Positions 31,310 to 43,509 are shown, counted from the stretch's first letter. The stretch is 64,000 nucleotides of DNA from Megascapheus bottae (GCA_024803745.1 JANJXV010000037.1:2603001-2667000); one strand, 5' to 3'. Made by a program: numbers and translations. Notes: a model not told the origin generated them from the sequence alone.

Positions 31310-31482
31310 AGAGCCTCAGTGTTTTTGCTCAAAGCTTGCACTCTACCACTGAGCTCCACTTATGGGTTTTTGGTTGTTAATTGGGGATAAGAGTTTCATG
31401 GACTTTCCTGCCTGGCTGGCTTTCAATCACGAGTCTCAGATCTCGGCCTCCTGAGTAGATGGGATTATAGATGTCAAGTGAG
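31310..31482 (-). repeat. B1-Geo-like SINE, partial
   Basis: 'tttgctcaaagcttgcactctaccactgagc', 'gttgttaattggggataagagtttcatggac' and 'cctcctgagtagatgggattatagatg'. Confidence 0.75.
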
Positions 31483-32581
31483 GGATGCATGTTTTCATTG
31501 AGGCCTATACCAAGCCTTGAGGAACCCTGGAACTTGATTAGATCACCTGGTTGTCCTGAACTGGGGTGGAAAGCTGAATCTTTGTATGCTGCAATGGAGC
31601 CAACTGTGTGGGCTGGCTGCATGAAGGCATGCTTATCCAGGGGCAAAGTGGCTTCTTTTGTGTAGTTAATGGATGTATCTGTGAACTCTCAGAAACAGAG
31701 GAAATGTCTAGACGCCCTTTTGGTCTGGAGTTACATCTGGTGGCCTATCACAGCACCAACTTATCCACAAAGGATCAGATTGGATAGCCAATGACTCTAG
31801 ATTCATGTTTAACTCTGGGTCTTCCTTTAAAAAAAAATCTAGCTTGAGTTTACACGGCCAGAATAACTACACTCTGTTTAGACTGGCTTTATCATAAACT
31901 TTGCCCTGAAATAAGGAATTATGATGGATTAACTTTGAATCTTCTTTCTCATTTTCGCAATGAAGCTGATTATCAGGAGAAGGGGAGGCCCAGGGCAGGG
32001 GTGAGGGGAGGTGATGCAGCTTTTGTCTGCCTCACCTGTCCTGAGTGAGGAAAGTCTTTGTGGACAGCATGAGAGGGCTAAAAGAAAGCCAGTTCCAGTA
32101 CACAATAGAGAATTCTCTCTTGATATTTAAAATACCTTCTCTGGGGAAGAAGTCCTATAGCCAAAAGCTTCCAACAAAGGTTCTATGTTACTTTCTTTCC
32201 AGTACTCTGTCAGATAGCATTTCCAGAGTGAAGAGCCTTAAAGTGATGTCAATCATTGAGCTCCATTATTAGAGATACTGATTCAATAGGTCAGACGTGG
32301 AGCCAAGGGCTTGGTGTGTGCTCAAAGCTCTCTACTTGATTTTCACATGCTACCATGTTTGGAAATATGACCACTGAAGCAGAGAACTTTATCTTAGTTG
32401 CTTGGATTGAATTGTGGTGTGTTTGGAGTTCTAGGGGTGAGTGTGGGAGGTAAGTTGAATGGTTGTGCTAGCCTGTCCAGTTTCTCCGCTCATTATCCCT
32501 GGCCCATTCTGTGGAATGAAATTAAAGATCCACTTGGCTTGTTTTCTATTAAGATCTTCCTACCATAAACTCCCGGCCCTA
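31483..32581. other. unassigned noncoding sequence
   Basis: No gene recognised. Small frames only. Confidence 0.4.
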
Positions 32582-32784
32582 CACCGGGAGTTTAGCCTAG
32601 TGGTATAGTGCTTGCCTAGCATGCATGAAGACCCGGGTTTAATTCCTTGATACCACATACATAGAAAAGAGCCAGAAATGGTGCTATGGCTCAAGGGTAG
32701 AGCTCTAGTCTTGAGAAAGCCTAAGAGCTCAAGGAAAGTGCCCAAAGCCCGAGTTCAAGGCCCAGGACTGGCAAAAGAAATTCA
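32582..32784 (+). repeat. IDL-Geo SINE
   Basis: The ID-like half 'gggagtttagcctagtggtatagtgcttgcctagcatgcatgaagacccggg' and the full Geo half ending 'ccaggactggcaaaa'. Confidence 0.9.
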
Positions 32785-33093
32785 CTGACGCCACAATGAA
32801 ACTCTAAGTTTGTTCACTGTTCTTTACTCTTTCAGACACTAAGTGCAATTTCTAATTGGGACTTACTTGGTGGAAAGAAGAGATTTACTTAACCTGTCTT
32901 TTATTTATAAATATTTCTTCAAGCCAGCATGAAGGAATAACTGGTTGTAGTCCCGTGAGATAAGATGAGAAGTTGAGTCACATTTGGAATCTCTGTAGTC
33001 AGGATAAATCTTCTCTAAGTCAGCAAAAACCATCATTTGGGATCAACTCAATATATTCTTCTTTCCTTTCTTATTTAAAAAAATGTTTTATAT
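32785..33093. other. unassigned noncoding sequence
   Basis: No gene seen. Confidence 0.4.
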
Positions 33094-33325
33094 ATACCAG
33101 TGGCTCACACCTGTAATCCTAACTACTCAGGAGGCTCAGATCTGAGGATCCCTGAACAAAGCTAGCCTGGGCAAAAAAGTTCATTAACTTCTAATCTCTA
33201 ATTAATCACCCCCCCAATCATAAAAACTATAAACAGAGCTGTGGCTCAAGTGGTAGGGCTCCAGCCTTGAGTAAGAAAGCTTAGGGGAAGCTCCCAGGCT
33301 TAGAGTTAAAACTTCAGTTTGGGGG
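33094..33325 (+). repeat. B1-Geo-like dimeric SINE
   Basis: 'ccagtggctcacacctgtaatcctaactactcaggaggc' plus a Geo half 'gtggctcaagtggtagggctccagccttgag'. Confidence 0.85.
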
Positions 33326-33380
33326 GGGAGAGGGGGGAGGAAGAGAGAGAGAGGAAGGGAGAGAGAAGGAGAGAGATAAT
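33318..33380 (+). repeat. G/GA-rich low-complexity tract
   Basis: A G run followed by (GA)n-like repeats continuing the SINE tail. Confidence 0.85.
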
Positions 33381-34611
33381 AACATCAAAGAAATAAAAAC
33401 AAACATTTAAAGATATTATCTCTTTTCCAAGACTTGGGCCTATAATCAACATGCAGAGATTTTATTCTGTTCTGATCCTTTGGTTTATTTTCTCCACCTT
33501 AGCATTGTTTTTACCTCTTCTGTTGTGTAGTCTCTTAGGACTGTACCCTGTTGTTTTAGTGTGTTGTGGTTGGCTTTGTCTGACTCTAATTTGGGAAATT
33601 GGGTGATTTCCGTGTTGTTGTCACTGCCACATTCCTGATCCTCACCTGCATGAGCTTTACCCCTAAAATTGCCAACTTCCCAAAGAAGGAAGTTCCTTTC
33701 CCTGACTGCAAGCTTTCTCTCAGTGATCTATCCTTCTGGGTGTGACCTGGTGATCCTACTGTCTGGCTCAGCCACCTCCCTGCTTCTCATTACAGCTGGA
33801 GAAGTTCTGGTCCTGTTAACTAAGTAACAGCTTTACCACAAAGAGTGGATGCTCAAGACCTGTAACAGTGGATGTGGAGAAATGGTTAAAAGGGAAGAAG
33901 CCAAAATTTGCCTTTGGGTGGGTTCACCTAGTCCCATTTCTCTCTATATTCACTTCATTTCCTAGAAACAATCACTTAGCTGAATCTTTCATCATTTACT
34001 TCAGTATTTCAGAATAAGCTAGTTATACTATCATTGCTTGTATAAATGGTCTACCTGTAAACGGGCTGCTCTGTCCTCTACAGTCCAAAATCATGGAGAC
34101 TGACTCCTTGGCTAGCTGTTCAGAATTTTCCCCATTCTTCCAAGATTTTCTCGGCACCATATGTCTAGGACAACCTCCTCTTTTCTTCCTTTTGTCCTTG
34201 TTGACTTACAACTGAAAACTACCCTGGCTGTCTATTTATTTTGTAGGTTCCAGGAAGGAAAAGGCACAAATCATATTCATAACCAGCCACACATAACTGA
34301 CTGTTGATCACTTTTTTGAAAAGGCAAAGAGTGAGTGAATGAATGAGTCATGACAGGCAAAATATTCTGTGTCCAAAATTAAAAAGGTACAAAGTGTTTC
34401 AGAGTGAAACACTCTATTCTATTGGGCCACTGGCCAATTGGTTCTCTACAACCACTGTCAACAGTTTCTTGGCAGTTTCCAATGATAGACTATGCAAATT
34501 TATGTGCATATTATTTTGTCCTTTTATACAGGGAGCTCTGCACACTGGCTTTTCTTCACTTAGCCACATATCTTACAGATTTCTTATCATTTCTTTTAAA
34601 ATTTATATTTC
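33381..34611. other. unassigned noncoding sequence
   Basis: About 1.2 kb without a recognisable gene or repeat. Confidence 0.4.
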
Positions 34612-34782
34612 TTAGGGTATTGAAGATCAGACCCAGGACCTTGAGCATGCTAAGCCAAGGGCTTTATCACTGAGCTATGTTATCATCCTTTAATCTTTGA
34701 GGAAGTGCTTCAGTAGATAGCTCAGAATGTCCTTGAACTTACAATCCTCCTGCCTGTATCTACCAAGTGCTAACATCATGTA
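34612..34782 (-). repeat. old ID-type SINE, diverged
   Basis: 'agacccaggaccttgagcatgctaagccaagggctttatcactgagc' resembles an antisense ID/B4 monomer, with a B1-like remnant ('gtccttgaacttacaatcctcctgcctg') after it. Confidence 0.5.
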
Positions 34783-34853
34783 AATACCTTTTTTCAGTTA
34801 GTGACTGCACAATTCCTAGTTTATTTAAGTTTATATTTCAAAAATAATTTGTG

Positions 34854-35034
34854 GGGCCAGGAGTGTGGCCTAGTGCTGAATTGCTTGCCTAGAATGCACA
34901 AAACCCTGGGTTGGATTCCTTTGGTACCACATACATAGAAAAAGCCAGAAGTGGTGTTGTGGCTCAATGGAGGAGTGCTAGCCTTGAGAAAGGCCAAGGG
35001 CAGTATCCACTCCCTGAGTTCAAGCCCCAGGACT
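34854..35034 (+). repeat. IDL-Geo SINE
   Basis: 'ccaggagtgtggcctagtgctgaattgcttgcctagaatgc' through 'gagttcaagccccaggact'. The A tail has been replaced by an AT repeat. Confidence 0.88.
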
Positions 35035-35060
35035 ATATATATATATATATAGTATATATA
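35033..35060 (+). repeat. (TA)n microsatellite
   Basis: About 12 TA units at the SINE tail. Confidence 0.85.
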
Positions 35061-35168
35061 TTTGCTACCATGACTAGTAGTAAAAGTTGTGTCTCTGTAA
35101 TTGATCTTTAGGATGAACTTCCTGAAGTGCAATTGTTCAATAGAGTTCATATTTCAAGTTTCACTTAG

Positions 35169-35339
35169 TTAGATGATGAGGAATTTCTTTTTTTAAATAA
35201 TTTTTATTGTGATTAATAGAAGGGTTACATTATATTCACCAGATAGAAGGTGCATAACTTCACAAACATTGATACCCTTTCTCATGACATTGTCCCCATT
35301 TCCCTCCCCCCACCCCCACTTAGATGATGAGGAATTTCT
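35169..35339 (-). mobile_element. 131-bp L1 3'-end insertion with 20-bp TSD
   Basis: The insert (35189-35319) reads poly-T/A-rich end, 'attgtgattaatagaagggttacattatattcacc' and on to a C-rich edge. It is flanked by a perfect 20-bp direct repeat (35169-35188 and 35320-35339) containing tagatgatgagg. It is an extremely 5'-truncated L1. Confidence 0.88.
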
Positions 35340-35623
35340 ATACAAAGAAATGATGCAATTTACCTTGCTTTTCTTGGAGAAATTTTAATGTTCATTGCTT
35401 TATCAGTTTTGTTGATCATCTTTTCATAAAGTTTGAAGTTCAGAATTTCCATTCATGTGAATATTCTTGTTTGTTTTTATAATGGGTGTCGGTATTACCT
35501 TATCATATTTTTTCAGTAGTTCTTTCTATTTTAAGGCAATATTATATGATTTCTTATACCCGTTGCATTTCCTTTCATGTCATTTGTCTTTCAATTTGTT
35601 GTTCATTTTACTATGCGGTTTAA

Positions 35624-35731
35624 TTGTTGAACTCAGGGTCTAAGCACTGTCCTTGAACTTTCTCAAGGCTAGAGCTCTACCACTTGAACCACAGCACCAC
35701 TTCTGGCTTTTTCTAGGGTTGTGGTACCAAT
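35624..35731 (-). repeat. IDL-Geo SINE fragment (Geo half)
   Basis: 'tgaactcagggtctaagcactgtccttgaactttctcaaggc' to 'ctggctttttctagggttgtggtacca'. The ID-like half is absent. Confidence 0.75.
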
Positions 35732-35849
35732 ATAAATTTTATATAATCAACTGTCTCAAACATCATGACACAAATTATAACCAGCTCTTGAAACCCACTA
35801 AGTTGGCCTCTAACTCCACACTGGTTGGGCAAGCCCAAAGTCCAGCGAG

Positions 35850-35905
35850 TTTCCCTACTAAGAAAGAAAAACAAGAAAAACAAAAAGAAAAAGAAAAAGG
35901 AGACA
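35850..35905 (+). repeat. A/G-rich low-complexity tract
   Basis: 'aagaaagaaaaacaagaaaaac..aaagg' purine run. Confidence 0.7.
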
Positions 35906-36165
35906 CAGAGACATTGAGATGACATAAAGATGACACCAGAGATTGGTCTGACATGTCTGCAAGTGGAAAAGCACCAAAAGTCCCAGGCAAGCTGAGAAGG
36001 CAGAGAACCTACAGGGGTTTCTGCAATCACAGCCTCCAAAAGAAACCAACTGTGCTGATGTGTCTGTTTTGGACTTCAGCCTCCTTGTATTGTAAGGGAA
36101 TAAATTTATGTGAAGCCACTTAATTTGTCATACACTGTTATGACAGTCCTAGGACATTTGTAAAC
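35895..36165 (+). mobile_element. MLT1-type LTR
   Basis: 'agagacattgagatgac', 'gacttcagcctccttgtattgtaaggg', the polyA-like 'aataaatttatgtg', 'aagccacttaatttgtc' and the 'cagtcctagga' end follow the MLT1 (ERVL-MaLR) LTR in order. An ancient solo-LTR-like remnant. Confidence 0.75.
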
Positions 36166-36678
36166 GCTCATCCTCAGTATAGAAGGCGATCCCTGGCACA
36201 GCAGATGAGGATATTAAGAAGTGATGACTGACTCCATGGATATTAAGAAGATCACCACTCCACAAATATTTCTAACCTAAATCTTTGAACTACTCTTGGG
36301 TGCATATCTTGTAGAACCTGTGATAAATCAGATATGTTTATTATAATACGTTCATAGTCTAGATTTCCTAGACGGCAAAGGGCAACATGATGAGTTCTAG
36401 GGATTGCTCTCTGTCTAGGAGAAGAATGAGAAAGGAAACCGAAGAGTGGTTGGGATAAAGAGAAGAAACTATGGAAGGATCTTATCGTCCAGGCCCCAGG
36501 AAGACAGTACCAGAAGAGGGGTTGGTGAATAATGAAACTGCAGAATGATTGACAGAGATTAGGACACTGAAAGCTGTAGTTTCCGAATTAGACAATTGAG
36601 ACAGAAGATAATTCGCAAGAATGTGAAGAACAACACTAACCACATAATACGTGTTTGGGGAAAGAAGGTTGTTGGTTC
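36166..36678. other. unassigned noncoding sequence
   Basis: No gene seen. Confidence 0.4.
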
Positions 36679-36872
36679 TAGATAGAGATTTAACTTCAGA
36701 CGTTATGCTTGCTAGGCAAGTGCTCTAGTTCTTGAACCATGCCTCCAGACCTTTTGTTTGTTTGCTTGTCTTCTTGAAAGAGTCTCCTGATAACTTCAAC
36801 ATGGATGGATCTGCTCTATCTCTTTCTCTAGAATAATTGGGACACAGACATATGCTATGACACCAGACCCAT
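36679..36872 (-). repeat. old ID-type SINE, diverged
   Basis: 'atttaacttcagacgttatgcttgctaggcaagtgctctag..gaaccatgcctccagacc' resembles an antisense ID-like composite SINE. Confidence 0.5.
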
Positions 36873-37250
36873 TTACTATGACATTTACAATGTCATTTGG
36901 CAGAATCTCAGAACTGACTAAGTTCTTCACAAGTCACTATTCCATCCTTCCAGACGCCTTGTAGTGAGCCAGGAGAAGAGGCATAAGTGGGGAAATCAGA
37001 AAGGGACACTCTCTGATCTACTGTAGCCAAAACAGCAGGATTAGCCAACAAAATTATAGAATAGCTATCATAGTTCACCTAAAATGAATTTTATGTAGAA
37101 AAGCACAAGTGTGACCTTTGGAAGGTCCCTAGTTTCCAGGGAGCAGCAAAGGCAGTACCTTGAAATAAGAACAAATAATCTATTTTAATATGTATCATCT
37201 GGCACTACAAGTCCACCATTTTTGCTCCAAAAGCTGAGAAAATTGGGTCT
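36873..37250. other. unassigned noncoding sequence
   Basis: No gene seen. Confidence 0.4.
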
Positions 37251-37427
37251 AGAAAATTGAGTTGTCAAAGATGGGTGGGGGGTGTGGGGGGGGAGGGAAA
37301 CGGGTACCAAGACATGTGAAAGGGTATCAATGTATGTGAATTAATGCACCTTCTATCTGGCAAATATCATGTAACCCTTTTACTAATTACAATAAAAAAA
37401 AGAAAAAAAAAGAAAATTGAGTTGTCA
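37251..37427 (+). mobile_element. 143-bp L1 3'-end insertion with 17-bp TSD
   Basis: The insert (37268-37410) ends 'gtaacccttttactaattacaataaaaaaaag' and is flanked by agaaaattgagttgtca at 37251-37267 and 37411-37427. Its sequence matches the tails at 35.2, 41.9 and 43.0 kb. Confidence 0.92.
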
Positions 37428-37493
37428 GATAATCCAAGATTCTCTTCCAAATCTGGATTCTAGTTCAGTGTTCTTTTCTAAATTGTGCTGTCA

Positions 37494-37540
37494 TAACACA
37501 CACACACACACACACTCACACACACTCACACACACTCAGA
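37494..37540 (+). repeat. (CA)n microsatellite
   Basis: Interrupted CA/CACT repeats. Confidence 0.9.
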
Positions 37541-37740
37541 CATGCATATACTATCTATAATTATATATGTATATATGATATGTTATTGCCATTATTAAAA
37601 ACTAAATCTTTACATTTAATCTTTTACATTTGTGTGGCACACATATTAAACAGCACCTGCATCATTTCAAGCTACCATTTCTCTTTTAAAAACAAGTGAG
37701 TTAATCATCATTCATTCCATAATTTAGAGAAAAATATGCT

Positions 37741-37906
37741 ACTCGGATTTGCATTCAGGACCTTGCCCCTGTTAGGCAACCACTAACTCAAATCATACCC
37801 CAACGCTTGTCACTTTTTAGCTATTTCTTAGAGAGGCTTGCACTTTTTGCCTGAGGTTGGCCTTGGGCCATGATTCTCATCTCCTCAATAGCTGAGACTC
37901 CGGTGT
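37741..37906 (-). repeat. old composite SINE
   Basis: 'tgcattcaggaccttgcccctgttaggcaaccactaac' and 'ggttggccttgggccatgattctcatctcctcaatagctgagac' give an antisense ID-then-B1 layout. Confidence 0.5.
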
Positions 37907-37939
37907 ATATCATCATTTTCAGCTTTTTTCTTTTTAATA

Positions 37940-38136
37940 TTTTTTTGGCCAGTCCTGGGCCTTGAACTCAGTCCTGAGCACTGTCCTTGGGGCTTTCTCA
38001 AGGCTAGAGCTCTACCACTTGAGCCACAGCACCATTTCTGGCTTTTTTTTTCTATGTATGTGGTACAGATTAATTGAGCCCTGGGTCTTCATGCATGCTA
38101 GGCAAACACTCTATCATTAGGCCAGACTCCCAGCCT
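37940..38136 (-). repeat. IDL-Geo SINE
   Basis: An antisense full copy from 'ggccagtcctgggccttgaactcag' to 'aggccagactcccagcc'. Confidence 0.9.
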
Positions 38137-38992
38137 CATTTTAATACTTTTTTGCGGTGGAATCTTGGATCCATGCTCGTCTGGAGATGGCAGATAGGGG
38201 TTACCATGCTTGGCTGTGATGATAGTTTTGTCAAACCTTTAGAAACTACTTCCCAGATTCTGTTCCTTTTGTTAGGAGAATCAGTGTCACAGACTCTCTA
38301 GGAGGGCCTGAATGGATTTTCACATTAAGGAAGCTATATTTTATCCCCCAAATCTCAACTCTAGGGACTTTAGGGCTCAACTGCCAAGAAGTCAGCTGGG
38401 TGTCTCTTCTGCCTGGCGCACAGAGGATTCCTTATGCTCAGCAAAAAACTCGGCACTTGCTGGGACTTGGCAGCCTTTCCCTGAGTTGGGGCCAGTCAGA
38501 AAAATCCATGTTGCTGTGGACAGACTGTCCTCTCTTCCCACCATAATACTTCCCGAGACTGTGCCAACAGAGAGCAGGTTATATGACTCCAGTCATGTTA
38601 CTGTTGGTTCTTTCTCAACAGCCATTGATTCTACATCACCCCAGCCTAGGGAAGACCAACAGAAGATCAGAAAGGTGAAGAAAGAATTCTCCAACACCAG
38701 GAGCACTCAAAGTTAGGACATCATGCTTACTGGAACTACAGAAAACAGCCACTGTTTGCAAAGGACGTCACATGCTGTAAATAATGTGTACAGAACAAAC
38801 TGTAAAACAACATAAACATAACATGCTATAAATAACATACACAGGACATGAAGCAACAGTCCTGCTAAGCTGATGGTTGATGACTGGCATTTTGCTTAGT
38901 GTGGACAAGGAGAAATCAAGGGAGTTTGGAGACTCAATGAGCTCACTCATGGGTAAATTTGATCTGCTCTGATCAGATCACTTGAGAAATAA

Positions 38993-38994
<2 letters not shown>
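38137..38994. other. unassigned noncoding sequence
   Basis: A 134-codon plus frame at 38312-38716 begins at ATG but shows no domain, signal peptide or repeat identity that I recognise. I do not call it a gene. Two short repeated 'aaataatgtgtacag / aaataacatacacag' units lie at about 38778-38850. Confidence 0.35.
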
Positions 38995-39069
<75 letters not shown>

Positions 39070-39080
39070 CCCCCCCCTCT
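38995..39080 (+). repeat. (CT)n microsatellite with C-run
   Basis: About 35 uninterrupted CT units followed by a run of about 10 C and a short CT tail. Long polypyrimidine tracts of this kind can form triplex (H-DNA). Confidence 0.95.
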
Positions 39081-41191
39081 CTGTAAAGTGAGACTTACGG
39101 AGAATGGTATGCAATGAGGATTAAAGAAGATAGATAATAGGAAACATAGACTGGAGCCCAGTCCCAGGATTAACACTTTAATTTCCCAGTGCCATAATAC
39201 CATTCTCTTTTCTTGTTTCAGGAAAGGACTGGAGCAGAGAACCCGAGTGGAGCAGAAGAGTCTGAACCACACAGGGCTTCACTTTATCTTTTCAAATCAA
39301 GAACTTCAGTTATGAAACAAAATTAACTAAGTTTCTGCAATCATTTTGGGAGATGAGGGGTGGGAAACTCAAAGAAAAATAGAATACTTAAAAAAAATCA
39401 AAGATATGTGTGCTTATCTGATTGGTTGAGTGCAACTTTCATACCTTGTCCAAACACAGACTTTCATCTCCATTGGGAAAGGGCTTTAAATTCCTCTGTA
39501 GTGTGACACATGGTATCATGTATTATACACATTTCCTGTTTGTAGAGGCCAAGGCTTTAGGTTTTTGACTTTGCCCAGAGTAGACAGGACTTAGCACATG
39601 GCAGATACCCAATAAGTATTTGTGCGATTATTTGGTGGTGCTGGCTTTATTCCTGACACGTGGGAAGTGTCTTTAAAAAACAGACAAAAACATTTTGCAT
39701 AAATGAATAGTACATGAACACATCTTTGAACAAACACATAAATGAGAAGAGGCAGCATTAAAAAATCAAGCTAGAGGCCCATATAAAGAAGTTTGAGCTC
39801 AACAAGGCAAAATGACCATCTTATTTATACAGTTTACTGATTCCTAGAAATCACAGTGCCTTTTAGAGTTCCTAGAATTGTACTGCTCTTTATAGAACAT
39901 GATTACATATTTCTGTTAAATTTAGCATAAAAACATTCAAGCTGTATTGAATCAAATAGCAAATTGTATTCTTGTTTAGTCCAGAATTTGAGAAGCAAAT
40001 AGTATAAAATAGTTCATGTTTATAGCTCAGAAAGTTTGTTTATTAAATATGAGTGCTTCCCAAAATACTACAAATAGAATGGTAGGCATACTACAGATAA
40101 AATATTGATCATTTTAGAACTCTTCGGATAAATGTTTAATTTGTACATTTCAGCGGGTACTGGGACATGTGTGACTGGCATACAAGTTCCATGACATTAC
40201 AAGTCCCATTGCTTTGGGCTAAGCAAAAGTAGATCTACGTGAGTCAGATGGAAGTTGATTTGAAAAACAACACAAAGTAAATAATGGGGTAGACTGTAAG
40301 CAGCAAGGGCTAAAAAGTGAAAAAATGGTCTTGGGATAACAAAGGCTTAGGGTACCCACTACCTTGGTTTTGAGGAGAAATCACTAATCATTTCTTAGTT
40401 TATCTATGGTGGCACAATATCACTTACTTTGCTTTGCTTTGTATGGTAGGGTGTTACCCTAGCATCCAGAGGAGGATATTTGTTTAGAAAAGAAAAAATA
40501 ATCAAAAAAGAGTTCAAAAGCTACTGAATGACATGAATTTGTATTTCTTTTTATTTCCCCCACCCCGCTGTGGTTTAGGTGGTTTGAGGATCAATGTATT
40601 TGGTCCCTGTGGGGCTTGGTCACAAAATCTACCTTCATTGAGAGAGTACAGTCAGTCGCATAGCTCTTTGCAATGTCTCAGGAGACAGAACAAACTTTCC
40701 ACTCTGCCATCAAAGTAGAAAGCACAGAGTATTAGTTCACTCGAGATGCTCTCATAAGTCCCTTTCGACTTCACATAACAGCACTGACAACTATGGACTC
40801 ATAAAGAAAATGAAGGCTTCTCTGATGACTAAAATGTAGTTCTTATTGCATTGTAGTGATTGAAAAAAGCTGGTTCTCATGCTTGAAGGGGGGAGAGGCC
40901 CCATGTGTTTCTCAGTCCACTGAAAGTAAAAATAGGTACATGGTAACCACAACAAGACAACATTTCTCTGACTCCACCCTTCTTTCTGTGGTTCTGCTAA
41001 TTCCTCTCAGTTGTCTCCAGGTTGATTCGAGAGCTAACAGGAAATATATCACCTTTAATACAAAGACCAGATGTAGAGAGGTGATCAGCTGTGGTCTAAC
41101 ATTTTTCTGGCTGGATTAATGTCTGCTTCTTAATCTTTGCTGGTTCTGGAAGGCCTGAGTCAGAAGAAACTCTGCTAGGGTTATCACAGAC
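39081..41191. other. unassigned noncoding sequence
   Basis: About 2.1 kb without a recognised gene. The 87-codon frame at 40856-41119 has no motif. Confidence 0.4.
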
Positions 41192-41660
41192 ATTTACTAA
41201 TTATTACCAATGAGGGAAACCATGCAGTCTGTTTCTTTGGGTCTGGTTTACTTCACTTAATATGTTTTTTTCCAAGTCTTTCCATATCCTTACAAATGGG
41301 GCAATGCCATTCTTTCTGATGGCAGCATAGAATTCCATATGTGCATCACATTTTCTTAATCCATTCTTCTACTGTGGGACATCTGAGTTGGTTCCATATC
41401 TTAGCTATGGTAAATAGTGCTACAGTGAACATGGTTGGGCTAGTAGCTTTAGTATGGCTTTGTTTGTGGTCTAAAAGATGAATGCCCAGATGTAGGGTTG
41501 TTGAATCATAGTCTTTTGAGGAACCTCCATATTGCTTTCCAGAGTGGTTGAACAAGTTCCTACCAACAGTGTAGTAGTCCCTTTTGACCACATCCCTACC
41601 AGCATCTGAAAGCACATACCAAAGCAGAAACTGAAGGGTTTGGAATGTCTGAAACAAATC
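41192..41660 (-). mobile_element. old L1 3' fragment (ORF2 C-terminus)
   Basis: The minus frame 41346-41657 has the ORF2-type C-terminal pattern (IWNQLRCPTVEEWIKKM). Adjoining sequence 'gggtctggtttacttcacttaatatg' recurs at about 4400. It is more diverged than the copies at 24.5-27.7 kb. Confidence 0.8.
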
Positions 41661-41854
41661 TTAACCTTACCATTCATTAGTTCTTTAGCCTCTGAGGGCC
41701 TCAAGTTTCCACAGAGATGATTGCAGTGTTCCAAGTACACAATTCAGCACTTTATCTGGATTAAAATGCAGTTGTTTCTCTTATTAAAGTATTATTCTGA
41801 ATCATTTTCTACATTCTTCTCTGGTCAACTTCTCAGGCAACTTCTTCGAGGTGT

Positions 41855-41970
41855 ACATAAACTTCTTTTTTTGATATTTTTTATTGTAATTAATAAAAGG
41901 GCTACATGATATTTGCCAGATAGAAGGTGCATTAATCCACATACATTGATACCCTTTCACATAAACTTCT
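41855..41970 (-). mobile_element. 92-bp L1 3'-end insertion with 12-bp TSD
   Basis: The insert 41867-41958 is flanked by acataaacttct at 41855-41866 and 41959-41970. It contains only the last ~90 bp of the L1 tail family. Confidence 0.9.
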
Positions 41971-42440
41971 GATGGATGCAATATCACCTCTAGCTGGGGC
42001 TCAGAATAAGATTGATTCAAATTCCAACTGAGTCTAACATTTCAAGGTAAATTTGATCGAGTTTGTCGTATACATTGGCTAATTTATTTATGCTGTTATG
42101 CAAACAATGCATCATCATTATATAATATTTGATAGTAATAAAATATTTTTAATGAAAATCACATCCCCACCTCTCTGTTGCCTTTAGCAGTTTCTTACAT
42201 ATTCTTCCAGAAATTTTCCACACATTTGCTCTGATACAGACAAATTAGAATGGGCATGAATTTCCCTGTGATATTAACCTAATATGTATCTTACCCCTCA
42301 AATATGAAGGTTGATAGTAAATGAAATTTCTTATGCTACCAAGATTCACCTTTTGTCACTCACCTGCTATTTTCTACATGATGCTGATGGACATTATCAA
42401 CCCCCAGAGGCTGGATATTGAACTTGAGCCCAGCTCTTTT
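41971..42440. other. unassigned noncoding sequence
   Basis: No gene recognised. Confidence 0.4.
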
Positions 42441-42508
42441 TTCCTCCTCTTTCTCATCTCCTTCTCCTTCTCTTCCTCCTCCTTCTTCCTCTTCCTCTTC
42501 ATCTTTTA
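42441..42508 (+). repeat. polypyrimidine (CTT/CTC)n tract
   Basis: Imperfect CCT/CTT repeats. It explains the Ser/Phe-rich open frame there. Confidence 0.85.
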
Positions 42509-42828
42509 ATAAACATATGGACTAGGGTTTGTATTGCACAGATATATTGCAGCCAGCACTCCCATGTTTTTTCTGTTAAAAACTCTGAACACCACTGCTT
42601 AATCGCTACTTCTCAGGTTGGAATGTTCCCTCTCTTTAATATAACTTGCATTTTCATGTGGTCTGGGAACACTAAGAGGGATCTGTTGTATTCTTAGAAA
42701 GGGCTGCATAGGATTTGTCATCTTCATATTCGTGAACATTTGATTTGAGCTATAATAATAAAAATATTGACATGAATTCATTTACCTGCTGCCTTTGTTA
42801 GGGAAAATGTTCAAGGAGAAAGGAGGAT
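42509..42828. other. unassigned noncoding sequence
   Basis: No gene recognised. Confidence 0.4.
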
Positions 42829-43183
42829 AAATGCAGAAGGGATATAGAAACAAAAGCCATATAATGAGTAATGGTTGTCCTTAATGTACCATGTTATCTC
42901 TCATCTCTTTTCGGGTCCCTTGGTTATCTCATATTGTTACTGTTTTTCACCTTGTTATCTGATATATTGTATAGATGTGTATTTGGTTATTTGAAATTGG
43001 ATAGGGAGGAGGGGTAAACAACATGAGGGATGGTGGTGGGGGAGGGAAATGGGGATCAAGACATGAGAAAGGATATCAAAGTTTGTGAAGTAATGCACCT
43101 TCTATCTGGTGAATATAATGTAACCCTTCTATTAATTGCAATAAAAATATATGGAAAAAAGATATGAAAAAATGCAGAAGGGA
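42829..43183 (+). mobile_element. ~327-bp L1 3'UTR insertion with 14-bp TSD
   Basis: The insert 42843-43169 ends 'gtaacccttctattaattgcaataaaaatat' and is flanked by aaatgcagaaggga at 42829-42842 and 43170-43183. Its 5' part is the reverse complement of the L1 3'UTR at about 4100-4230. Confidence 0.9.
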
Positions 43184-43509
43184 AAAAATATCCACAGCTC
43201 TTGCTGTCCAGTAACCTAGCGACTAATGTGGAAGAAAGATAATTGAAGATTTAAAATAGTATGCTAAATATGGGTGTAAAATATGCACATGATATAATAA
43301 AATACAATGCGGAGCTGATTACAAACCACGATGCAGTTTGATTAAGAGATCTGAGGGCATTCTGGAGTGTTTTAGGTAAGAAATGAAGATATGTGCAAAA
43401 ATGTTAAGACAGGTCTTAATCAGGTTCTGCAATACTATACAGAATGTTCAGGTATTCCAGTTTGATAGATGAGCTGGAATTGTAACTCTTTGTTGTTCAG
43501 ATGTGGACC
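43184..43509. other. unassigned noncoding sequence
   Basis: No gene recognised. Confidence 0.4.

Noticed and set aside
38312..38716. 134-codon plus frame
   Set aside because: No recognisable domain, repeat or splice signal. Length is within chance expectation for 64 kb in six frames.
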